From Agroathelia rolfsii (Eukaryota > Basidiomycota > Agaricomycetes > Amylocorticiales > Amylocorticiaceae): a stretch of 64,000 nt of DNA. A program made the position numbers and the translations under genes. Positions 34,521 through 45,169 of this stretch are shown here, one piece after another. The notes under the pieces were generated by a model that had not been told where the DNA came from, searched no databases, and saw only the letters and a list, made by a program, of their open reading frames with translations. The stretch covers positions 345,001 to 409,000 of the forward strand of contig JABRWF010000005.1 in NCBI GenBank assembly GCA_018343915.1, in the 5' to 3' direction. Position 1 is the stretch's first letter, and each line of letters starts with the position of its first letter.

Positions 34521-36895
34521 TTATAGAGATTTCACCAAAGAAACTTTGATAGGAAGCTCTGCCTTGCCGGAACCACCCACAACCCGGGGCCAGACGATAC
34601 TTCCCATGTTAAATTTGATTTCCTTGTTTTCGATGGGCTCAAATGAAAATGATTGCAGAAGCACGGCAAGTACAACCTCTGAGAGAGTAGATTGAGTGCT
34701 GATACTTACTAAGAGAAATAGAGGCAAGAACTGACTCATCTCAAGCTGAGAAAACTTGAAGCCACTTGATAGATTCGAGTCAAGTATTAGAAAGATGTTC
34801 ATTAAACAATGACGGTTGCTATGTACTTACATGCATGACCTGCTGCCACCTGAGAATGTCATCCTGGGAGACATAGGCCGTTTAGATCCAATACAAATTA
34901 TCGATACAGATACTTACATGTTTGCATATACGCCCGGAACACGAGCAGCTGTGACACTGTCAGGAAGCGGCTTCAGCCACCTATCGGGCTTCCATCCAGC
35001 GGCATCGTCGCCCCAAATGAGTTTGTCAGTGTTACAGGCCATGAAACCGGTTATAATATCTGTGCCTTTCGGTATATGGATGTAGCTCATTTCCCTGCCA
35101 TCAACACCGATGATAGGCGTGGATAGAGGCAATACCGTGTCTTCAAGAGTCCTATACCGCCTGGTGAGTGATGTCGATAACACACAACTGACAGATGACG
35201 TACTGTCGGGTGAGCTGTGGAACTGGTGGATACCTAATATTGCACAAATATATTACGACACGTCCATAATAAAACCATATCATATAAACTTACAATCGTA
35301 ATGTCTCGCGGCATATAGCCTCGAGATACGGGAGGCTCACTAAATCCTCATACGATATGTCCCCGTTTTTCAACGCGGCAGTGACTTCCGCTCGCAATTT
35401 GTTTTGCACATCAGGGTGGCGCGAGAGCAAGTATATGGCTCTGGCGAGAGCGGATGACGTTGTGTCGAATGCTGCAAAAATCAATGTCCTGACAAGATAC
35501 ATGAGGTTATAGATAGCTTGTAGATTTTAGCAGTTGGAATAAATAAATACATACGACATCTGTCCAAGAACCTCGTCATCCGGAAGACGATCCTCAGGTG
35601 CAGCATCCTTGTTTTCCCTAACTAAAAGTAAATTTGAATATGAATATCGGGATTGCTTAAACTAAAAAAAAGAAGAGAAAGACACTCACTCAAAATACTA
35701 ATTATATCTTTCCCTTCACCTATCTGTTGAACTGTAGAATCATCTCCGGCATCCAAGGCTTGCAGCTTTTTGTCGAGCACGTTACAAGATGTTGAGTACA
35801 TTACATCTGTTATCTCAGCCTGTGAATATATCATAAGTAGCCCATAATTAGCGCAATGTGCTAGTAGAACGAACAAGGTGATGCAATCTTTTTGATGGTA
35901 TTAAGTCGACTAATTTTCTCTTGATCCAGTCCGTCAAGAATCCCCTTGTGAAATCTAGGAGGCGTAAATGAACGGCAAGTTTTCCCATGGCTGGCCTTTC
36001 AGCAAAAGTTTAGCATGGATAAGACTACGAGGAAAGTGAAGGAGAGAAACTGACTGGAAATCCTTCACAGCCTGGGTATAAGCGGAAGGATGAGTAGACT
36101 CGTCAAACGTCTCGAAGGAATGACCGAGGCCAGCGATGCCAATAAGCTCCAAGGCAGCTTGTGAAACCCATAGTAGCATATCTAATTCTTGCGGGTTATC
36201 TGCCACCTTTTTTGTAATGGCATCGCGGATCCTATGAGCAATTTCATGGAATAATGGAGTGATGAGTTTCATATGTTTTATTGAAAACACTGGGTTCATC
36301 ATCTTCCTCTGCTTCTTGTGACGGTCGCCTGTTGCTATAAGTATTACTTCAGGAAATTGATATAGTGCATATATGTACTAACCTGTGACAGTCAAAAGAC
36401 CATCACCAAGCAAGATCCTACGAGCTCTATAATCCAAAGTCAAGCAAATAACTGTGAGTATGATATACACCATCGATCCAACCAGACGATAACTTGGGAC
36501 GCACTCTAATGTCCAACCAGGCAAATCATATAAATGCGCTTCCTTGACATAAATGTAATGGAGTGCGAGGGGATCTGACACCCAAAGCTGCTTAATGCCA
36601 AATAACCCCCAAAGCCTCATGATACGCCCGAACTTCTTGACGTTGTATGCTTGCCAGTCCCAAGAATCTGGAGCAAAGTACTCATTTAAATTACCTTTTA
36701 AAACCAAGCTTTAGAAAATTTCCGATGAATATTGGAGCCATTGAGATGCTTGCCTCCAAAGAATGAGCTCATCTTAGGACCTGGGACGTTACTGACGTCA
36801 GACTTCGTGAGGCCTATCCTTAAAAAGTGTCGGAGGAGCCATATTGTTGCACTGGCTAAGAGAGCCTGAGACACCAGACTGAGAGTAAACATCAT
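34521..36895 (-). CDS. cytochrome P450 monooxygenase, array copy 2
   Basis: Same 13-exon plan as copy 1 on the opposite strand. Features in order: anchor MMFTLSLVSQALL..., hinge NVPGPK, WDWQAYN, RIMRLWG, I-helix AAFDTTSS, K-helix ETLRL, LYPPVPQLTRQ, PDRWLK and heme loop FSGGSRSCIG. All catalytic landmarks are intact. Intron 1 starts with GC (GCAAGC at 36753-36748) rather than GT; the corresponding intron of copy 1 starts GTAAG. The exon-5 acceptor is CTGAAAG. Sequence is moderately diverged from copies 1, 5 and 6 (for example DFQPAMGKLAVHLRLLDF). No clear TATA box was found upstream, unlike most copies. Confidence 0.9.
36749..36754 (-). other. GC-AG splice donor of P450 copy 2 intron 1
   Basis: On the minus strand the exon ends ...TTTGGAG and the intron begins GCAAGC. 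The join to GTAATTTAAATG restores the conserved Gly-Asn codons seen in every other copy. GC donors need strong remaining consensus, which AG|GCAAG provides. Confidence 0.75.
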
Positions 36896-37386
36896 GGTAC
36901 TTCGCCAGGTATCGCCAACTTCGTCCGGGCCCCTTCATTTTCAAGAACTTTCAGATGTCCGGGTATCCGCCGGTGGTACGGAGTAAGATAAAGACTTCCA
37001 AATAGGGTATCGGTTATGACGTAAGCACATTCAAAGCTGTCAACGAGTGACGGAGTGACGATCACGTGTAGCGTGACCATGGTTTGTGTAGCTATGAGTT
37101 TTTGTAATAGCTACTTCATTCGTTTGTCCGCGTACCCCGTCTAAGTACAACGACAAGTGTAATACTATCTTGCTTTTATTATATTACTGGCTGGGCTCGC
37201 TTTTCTCACAAAATATTAGTATTACATCTAGCATTATGATACACTTCCAGGTTCTACTACTCATCGATGTTAAGACAATTTAAAACATGTTTAATTAAGG
37301 ATATACAACTCGCAGAGTATTTTCTAAGCACTCGTTCCCTACCTTCCTTCGCATGCCCTCCTGCCATTTCCATCTCTGAGAATCCT
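36896..37386. other. intergenic
   Basis: Upstream region of P450 copy 2 and 3' flank of the next gene. It contains CACGTG near 37063. Open frames on the minus strand here lack motifs. Confidence 0.55.
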
Positions 37387-38002
37387 CTATAGCTGAGCCT
37401 TTCCAGCACACTCCTCGCATTTTTGATGTCTGCGGCACTGAAGACAGTCAGGGCGAGGTGCTTGAATCGGATTCCGACGCAGGTCTTCTTCAATAAACTG
37501 AGGATCAAAATTGTCGTCCCAGGCCTCGCCTCTGGCTCTAAGCAAGCGCTGGTATCGAAGCATGTATTGACCACGGGCAATATACTGATCGTCTTCTGTG
37601 GGTAAAACCTGGGCCTGAGGTCGCTCTGGCCGCAAGTACATTTGCGAGCATTGGGAAACGCGGGGCCAACGACTGAGTGAGCCTTCACCGCGTGTTTGAG
37701 CTTTGCCAAAGTTTTTAGCCGTCATACGAATGGTAGCCAATTCGGCAATATTCCATTCGACGTTGACCCTATTTTCGGTTGCTCGACACACCTTGAGAGG
37801 AAACGTTAGAAGATGTCGATGATTTGGCGCTGTAACATACCTCCCGACGTAAGGCCTTTATCTTATCCGGATCAGCGGAAGCAATCAACACCTTCTGCTC
37901 TTTGGGCAATGGTGCATCAAGGTCCATGTGGCTCTTCTCGTAGTGTCTCCCTGATTCCTGTTCACCAGGGCGAGAAGAATTTATGAATGGCCTCATATAC
38001 AT
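37387..38002 (-). CDS. small protein with C-terminal CxxC-x5-CxxC motif
   Basis: Two exons (38002-37841, 37791-37387) join in phase 0 to 188 residues. The protein is hydrophilic: an Arg/Glu-rich N-terminus, a segment SADPDKIKALRREV, a middle with RWPRVSQCSQMYLRPERPQ, and a C-terminus CLQCRRHQKCEEC that could bind one zinc. There is no signal peptide or membrane helix. A TATATATA box lies about 70 bp upstream (38071-38078). I do not recognise the family. It sits inside the P450 array next to COQ6, and nothing in the sequence links it to oxidation chemistry. An alternative is a DNA- or RNA-associated small protein. Confidence 0.6.
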
Positions 38003-38685
38003 CTTTGCGGATTGGAGTGTGTGGGTGAGAGTGGGTATGAAAGGAGAGTCAAGTATAAAGGAGGGTGTACTATATATACGATGATCACTGTCCGAGTCAG
38101 CCTCCACTCGCAGAAGCCATTTCCCATGGCTAACATGTACGATACAGCAATTGGGGCTCAAGTATGATTACCACATATAGATAAGGGAAAAATAAGTGGC
38201 CTAATCCCCAGCAGAAGGTATAGCAAAGAAGGTCCCGCCATCTTTGGGCAGTCCAATCCAACGTGCATCCCCGCAAAGGACAAAGATAGCTGGACCAGCT
38301 TCAAATTTACTACTAGTAAGCCCAAGTTGCCTTCAAGTTAGATCATTGAGACATAAGAAACAAGACGAATCTGAGTGTTATGGGTTCAATATGAGGTGTG
38401 TTATGAAACTTCGTTTATCAAGGCTGTGCAACTTCAAGTCGGAATAGGATGAGCATCGATGTCACACTAAGGCTACGTCATTACAACGGTGTGACTGGCC
38501 GGAAGAGCCGGAAGCAACTCGGGCTCTCCGAAAGGCACGGAACAACCCACTTGCCATTGGACGGTTTCAGTCCTCATACTTGGGCTGGTTTCTGTTGAAA
38601 GCCTCGAACTTACCACAATATTAGCCACTTTGCCCGCACTCGCGCAAAAGAGCTTAGAGTGTCAATTCGATAGCTTAAAATACCA
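38003..38685. other. divergent intergenic region
   Basis: Shared upstream region of the Cys-motif gene (-) and COQ6 (+). TATATATA at 38071-38078 probably serves the minus-strand gene. No other feature seen. Confidence 0.5.
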
Positions 38686-40638
38686 ATGAAACTATCCTGC
38701 AGCATTCATCCTGCTCGGGCCCTTCGCGTATCACATTCTCGGCTTCAACATTCTCCTCTTGCTATCGCAAAACGCCATACTCATGGTAGCGCAGGATCCT
38801 CACATATCGGTCAGAGAAACGAGCACGAGAGCTGCGACGTTCTTATTGTCGGAGGTGGCCCAGCTGGTTTAGCACTCGCCAGTGCATTAGGTCCGCATCA
38901 TATTATAACAATAGCTATGACCCAACCTGATATTTCTACTCCTTAGGCTCTTCTCGTGTTTTGTCATCTCATAAAGTCGTTCTTGTTGAGGCTGGCGATC
39001 TTTCCAAGATTAAGGAATGGAGCTCATCGCCCAAGTCTTTCTCGAACCGTGTCAGTTCCATCACGAATTCATCTCGGTCGTTCCTAGCAGGTGTGCACGC
39101 TGTCAGTATTGCCTAGGTCAAGGCTAATGCCATAACAGAAATTGGCGCGTGGGGCCACGTTGAAGGTAGTAGAGTTTGCCGTATGGAAGATATGCAAGTA
39201 TGCCTAGAAAAAGCTCATTCACACCGTGGCATTGACCAATAAGATAGGTATGGGACGGCATCTCAGACGCGCGCATATCCTTCAACGCTTCAGATCTAGA
39301 AGTCCCCTCTGGCTCTATGGCATATCTCACGGAGAATCTAAATCTTCAGCGAGCGCTGCTCCGGCATATATCTTCTCTACCAACGGCGAGAACCGAGCTC
39401 CTTGATAATACCAAAGTGACCGCTATCCTACCATCCACAGACTCATGGCCTATCGTGCAGCTGTCATCGGGTCGTACTCTACGTACTCGCTTACTAGTAG
39501 GCGCAGATGGATTCAACTCGCCAGTTCGTGCATTCGCAGGGATATCCTCCTTTGGATGGAGCTACGATACTCAAGCTATTGTCGCAACTCTGGAGCACGA
39601 ACCACGCTCGACATTTACTTCGCCCAACGGAAATACGACGGCATACCAGCGATTCTTACCCACAGGACCCATCGCATTCTTGCCCCTCTCAGAAACAAGA
39701 TCTTCTTTAGTTTGGTCCACCAAGCCTTCGCTTGCCAAAGCACTTCTGGGTGCAGATCCTCAAGTGCTGGTTGGAATGATTAACGCAGCATTCAGGCTTC
39801 CTGAAGTGTCTATAAGATACTTGCATGACCGTATTCTGGAGACAATTGCGCTTGGACAACCCGTCGACGTCCGCGCTCTACAGGAGGAGATCGTGTTCCG
39901 AGAGCTTTCGCATGGAATTACAGCACGCTCTGCCTTGGCATCTAGTACTTCTATAGCGGCCAATGTGGGTTTACCTCCTGAAGATGCCTACTGGGTGCCA
40001 CCTGCTGTGACGGCCATCCAACTGGGGACTGCAGCCTCATTCCCCTTGAGGTTCAACCATGCCGATGAATACGTGCAAGAACGGATAGCCCTGGTTGGAG
40101 ACGCCGCTCACACCATACATCCACTTGCCGGACAAGGATTGAACTTGGGCTTAGGAGATGTTGAGGCTCTTGTCCGATGTATCGAAGAGGCTGCGAAATA
40201 TGGTGGTGACATCGGTCAGTCTCCATATACTGTTAGTGTACACATGAACTCAACATCCTTTACATTTGATATTCGATAGGTTCTTACACTGCTCTCCAGC
40301 CTTACGCTCGCGCCCGCTACTTCGAAAATCATACGATGATGGCCATTGTGGACAAATTACACAAGCTTTATTCGACTACGGCTGAACCCATCGTGTGGGC
40401 TCGCTCGGCGGGACTCGAAGTGTTGAACGAGCTAGACTGGATCAAGGCAGCAGTCATGGGTGTCGCCGGCGCTCGCAAGTTTAGTCCTCCATCTTCATTC
40501 TCTTCTGGAGGCCAAGCGTGGAACATAGCCGGTGCCGGTACTGAGATGATTACGCAGGGTGCTCGGGTTGCGAAAATGGTTGGCGATGTGACCGCAGACA
40601 TATTGAAACAGGGGCTGGGAAGATTTTTAAGGAGATAA
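38686..40638 (+). CDS. COQ6: ubiquinone biosynthesis monooxygenase COQ6
   Basis: Five exons (38686-38890, 38947-39090, 39139-39197, 39248-40214, 40280-40638) join in frame to 577 residues. A mitochondrial-type basic N-terminus precedes the FAD-binding Rossmann motif VLIVGGGPAGLALASALG. The middle motif LLVGADGFNSPVR follows, then the second FAD site ALVGDAAHTIHPLAGQGLNLGLGD and a C-terminal helix region. This is the class A flavoprotein hydroxylase family. Coq6 hydroxylates the coenzyme Q ring at C5 in the mitochondrial matrix. The match includes Coq6-type segments (AYWVPP, QERIALVGD), which separates it from secondary-metabolism flavin hydroxylases. A housekeeping gene here splits the P450 array. 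Confidence 0.88.
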
Positions 40639-41258
40639 ATTGAATGGGCCAGACAATGTCTTTTGGTTTCACCTACTAGACAAATAACCAGACCAACGCC
40701 TCCTAAAGCATATAATTAACTTAAATCATAGCTACAAATGGGAGATGCTTATAGCCTACTAAAATACATTGATCGGCACTACCCATAGTCGCCTAGGTTT
40801 TAACAATTTGATAGTATTCTGTTCCCGAAAAAAGGCACTAAATTTATTCTAATTCTACATTTAATAGATACTACCCACAACCACCTGGCTTGTGACTATT
40901 TATTTAGTTCCCGAGAAAAACGGTCTTTCATTCAAGGGTCGGCTCCAAGCGTTGAGCCAAGCCAAGTAAAAGGAAATAGACAATTTATGGAGAATCCAGC
41001 ACCAGTATGGAGTACAGCCGGGATATTCATTGAGTGTTCATCAACCTGATACATTTGACTAACATCACATGCACATGTCAGGATGTCTGCCCAGCTTTGG
41101 AAAATAGAAGGCAATTGCAACAGAAGAAGAAATAACGTTTATAATATTCGCAACAAGTTTACCAACGTATTACTTGTACGACACATACAATGTAAGGATA
41201 GCACAGCAGGGTGAAAGTAAAAAATAAAAAAAACCAACTTCGAATATTACCATATCAA
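40639..41258. other. convergent intergenic region with a diverged direct repeat
   Basis: No gene. Two related segments, about 40776-40836 and 40871-40925, share ACTACCCA...CCT and AGT(A/T)...GTTCCCGA(A/G)AAAA in the same order and orientation. They look like an old local duplication about 95 bp apart. Confidence 0.4.
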
Positions 41259-43579
41259 TCAAGCGCGCTTCACCAAAGAGACCTTCACAGGTAATTCAGG
41301 CTTCCCAGAGCCACCGATCACTGAAGGCCATATAACGCCCGCTCTGTTGAAGCGAATTTCCTTGTCTTTAGCCGGCTCAAAGACAAGCGTCGAAAGGAGA
41401 ACTGATAGGACGACCTCTGTGGCAGATACATTAGTTCAATAAAATGACTGGATGAAGCGTCTTAGGAAATACGTACTCATCTCAAGCTGAGAGAATTTGA
41501 AACCGCTGCGACAATGTTACCATCAAAACGAGAACATAGACCGCTTTATCTAGGATCTGAACTTACATGCAAGCTCGGGGGCCGCCAGAGAAAGTCATCC
41601 TACGGTAGAGAATATTAGCAATCAACCGGATAAATGGAAGCCCGGAACTCACAAATTTGCATAAACACCAGGTACACGAGCATCAATGACGCTCCCAGGC
41701 AAAGACTTTAACCATCTGTCAGGTTTCCACTCCAAAGCGTCATCTCCCCAAATAAGATTGTCTCTGTTGCAAGCTATAAGGTTGGCGATAATATTCGTGC
41801 CTTTTGGAACATGGATGCTATCAATTTCCTTGCCATTATTACCCATGATTGGTGTGGAAAGGGGCAAAACCGAGTCCTCGATGTTCCTGGGAATATTAAG
41901 TACCCTGAACATAAGTCCATAATGAATAACTCACTGTCGGGTAATTGATGGTGCAGGCGAGTAGCTATTGTTTCATGAATCAATTTTCCAGCCGATGAGT
42001 GAATATGCGTAAGATAGCTCACAGTCGCAATGTCTCACGGCAGACGGCCTCAAGGTAAGGGAGACCAACGAGTTCATCGTATGACAGATCGCCGTTCTGG
42101 AACGCTTCCGTAATTTCCGCTCGCAACTTGTCTTGCACGTCTAAGTTGTGTGATAACAAGTGAATAATCCTTGCTAGTGCGGAGGAGGTTGTATCAAACG
42201 CAGCAAACATCAGTGTCCTGAGAAATAATAAGCCACCTTGTCAATACTGTGCTGGGTGTTCACGTGATAGGAAAGTTTGCAACATACGACATTTGTCCCA
42301 AGACTTCCTCGTCTGATATACGGTCTTCAGGCGCGGCATCTCTATTTGCCTGGACTAATACTAGTCAGTTGCCAGTGATTTATACTGTCATAGATCTTTA
42401 CTTACGCAAAATGCTAATGAGGTCTTTGCCTTCACTTATCTCTTTGATAGTTTCGTCGTTATTAGCGTCTAGGGCCCGTCGTTTTTCATTCAAGATATCC
42501 AAGGATGTAGACTGCATCACATCGACTATGTGACCCTACATAAGAATCTCGGTAAGTGAGCTTAGGAAGCACTCATGATAACTTACCAATGTTTGGATGT
42601 CCTTAGATGGGAAATGTTGGATAAACAATCGCTTTATCCAATTCGGAACCAAGTCTTTTACTAAAGGGAGGGCCTGTTGGTGCAGAACGAGAGAATCCAT
42701 CGTAGGTCTGTTCATAACCATGACCATTAGCAATTGAATTATAGAGATGTATTCTGGGCTCACGTGAATTTTTTCACAGCTTTGGGATAAGGAGATGGGG
42801 ATGCCCCTTCCTCGAAGGTGTCAAAAGAGTGGCCGAGACCAGCAACACCAACCAGCTCTAGTGCAGTGCGCGAAATCCAGTCAAGGGCGTCAATCTCCTG
42901 CGGACCGTTCTCCAAGCGTTTTGAAATGGCGCCGCTGACTCGCTGGGAGACGTCATAGAACATTGGGATCATGTATTTCATATGCTTTGCCGAGAAAACA
43001 GGATTAAGCATCTTGCGCTGTTTTTTGTGACGGTGACCTATACATCTAGCGTTAAAGCCATCAGCAAAATACGAGTCGTATGGTACACTTACCAGTTGAT
43101 GACAATAATCCGTCGCCCAGCGTTAACCTCAGGGATCTTTTTTATTTTTTATCTTGGTAAGTTAGGAGTCAAGCTTGGTTAATTTATACATACTCCGTTA
43201 GCCAAGCGGGAAATTCATATGTGTATGACTCCTTGACAAGAAGATAATGAAGTGCGAGTGGATCAGAGATCACGAGTACGCGCTTTCTCAACGGTCCCCA
43301 GATTCGCATAACGCGCCCAAATGTCTTAGCGTTGTACGCATGCCAATCCCAGGAGTCGTGCGCAAAAAACTCATGCAAATTTCCTATGTCAGATCAATCA
43401 ATTTTCTTCATCCCCTTCATTGTCGCAATAGACCATTTACCTGCAAAAAACGAGCTGTTTTCTCGACCAGGGATATTATCAAGGTTTGACTTCGCGAAGA
43501 AAGTATTGACCAGCCAATAGAATAGCCAGATGGCAGATCCTCCTAGAAGGAGCTGAAATATCTTGTTAGCCTCAACCAT
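41259..43579 (-). CDS. cytochrome P450 monooxygenase, array copy 3
   Basis: Same exon plan as copy 1. I chose the start at 43579 (MVEANKIFQ) because it gives the same anchor length as the other copies; an upstream in-frame ATG at 43615 is possible. Landmarks: hinge NIPGREN (the usual PGPK changed), WDWHAYN, RVMRIWG, HKKQRKMLNPVFSAKHMK, AAFDTTSS, ETLRL, LYSPAPSITRQ, PDRWLK and heme loop FSGGPRACIG. The essential Cys, ExxR and acidic-Thr residues are all present. Splice acceptors were checked where paralog comparison made them obvious; none is broken. A TATA box lies at 43630-43635. Confidence 0.9.
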
Positions 43580-45169
43580 AGTCGTAAATGTGAAGCACTT
43601 GGATGAGACCTGCACATACTCTTGTATGTTTTATAAGATCGCGATATTCCGCTTAACGGCAAAGGAAACTATTGATTACAACTTCTCTTGCCGACAGCTT
43701 TCGAGTCAGTTCAGTTGCTATGCCCTGGTCGGCCGCGCGGACAATGACAAACCTCGTTTACGATAAGCAAGGACGGTATCCAACGCTATGACGCAGTATG
43801 AGTCAAGGTATTATTTCTAGCGGAGAAGGCTGGTTGGACCGGAGATGACGCATTTCATCCTCTACAACCAGTCACGCGCTATATGGATGAACAACAATTA
43901 GGTTTGCTTATCATTCTCCATGAGATTAAACTTCAAAGTATAGAAGGCTTCGAACTTGCTGATTCAACGTTGAATTTTTGAAATGCTGGTGGTCATCGAA
44001 TTATTGTATTATCATCTCGATTGGCAATGATAAACCATTGCCTATATGAGGTAGCCTTGACTTATCGTCGACGCCCGTTAATTTCATTCAAAAGGTCTCC
44101 ATTTCCGTTAAATATAATAGTCATCCAATGAACGGTGTTTGCCCAAAGGCGAAAAACTTCAACTACCAAATCCAGGCAGACAGGGATTTTAGAAGCAAAT
44201 GATGAGAGCCTGAGCACGAATCAGCGGCGTTTTCAAACCGCTAGTGGGGTACGCTATGTGTTAACCGTTGTGTTCTAACAGCCTTGATTCCACAGCAGAA
44301 ACACATCGTCGGATTGTTGGCGGATCATCGATAATTTAATAATAAGAAATAAATTGAGTATCTCCTTGCAGGAGAACCTGAAAGCATAGCAGCAGAAGCA
44401 CGGTCATATGGTAACAAAGCACAGGCCCGGGATTTCAAGAATGAATAGCAGAGTAATTAGTGCGGTCCCACGGAAAACGTATGCGAGAAAACATAGAACG
44501 CCGAGTCGAGGCTGGTGGGGTCAATGACTCAGACGGAATCGAATTTTCAGGTAGAAGGGACCGGATGTTGTTAGTCAGATAATCTCCTCGTAGTGCATAT
44601 GCCGGTAGGGAAATATCCACTGGCAAAGTCATAATACCTTGAGCGTAATTTAAGCGCCGCAGCAGTTGGGCCGTGGGGACGCGTAATCATGTTTGCCGAC
44701 ACCGCAGCGCGACTTCCTGGATTCTTGACGTTGAAGTTGCATTACTGCAACGACCATGCGTGACACCACTACAGCTTCCAAAAAGAAAAGGTCATTGCTT
44801 AAACAGCGAATCAGAGGCCGAGAAAATCACGCGTTATCCGGGTAAAAGCGATCGCTGTTCAAAATGATTGTATTGTGTTGTCACGCACTATATTGTGTGC
44901 CACTGTAGCCGTCTCTCCGCCACGATATTCCAGCCCATACAGTCTATATTCCATCAGTTGGTTTCACTCTTGGTTGAAAGCTACCAGAGGTTAGATAGGT
45001 TGCTTCTAGGTCGTATCATTTATAACAGTATGTAACACAATACTACATACTGCAGTATTACTACTACTAGTATCGGTACACTGGTTTATCGTTACATAAA
45101 TGGGATCAAACTTTAAGTAAGGAGGAAAAGAAAGAGAGAGAAATGCAAAGGTTTCATCTTTTTTTCTTG
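43580..45169. other. 1.6-kb spacer between P450 copies 3 and 4
   Basis: No gene called. A 65-codon minus-strand frame at 44435-44632 has protein-like composition (MTLPVDISLPAYALRGDYL...) but no recognised family and no obvious partner exons. No P450 remnants were recognised. Confidence 0.45.
43630..43635 (-). promoter_or_regulatory. TATA box of P450 copy 3
   Basis: TTATAAAAC on the minus strand, about 51-56 bp before the chosen ATG at 43579. The spacing supports that start. Confidence 0.55.

Noticed and set aside
40280..40638. Separate small gene from the ATG at 40336
   Set aside because: It is the last exon of COQ6; the 40214/40280 junction is in frame and completes the protein.
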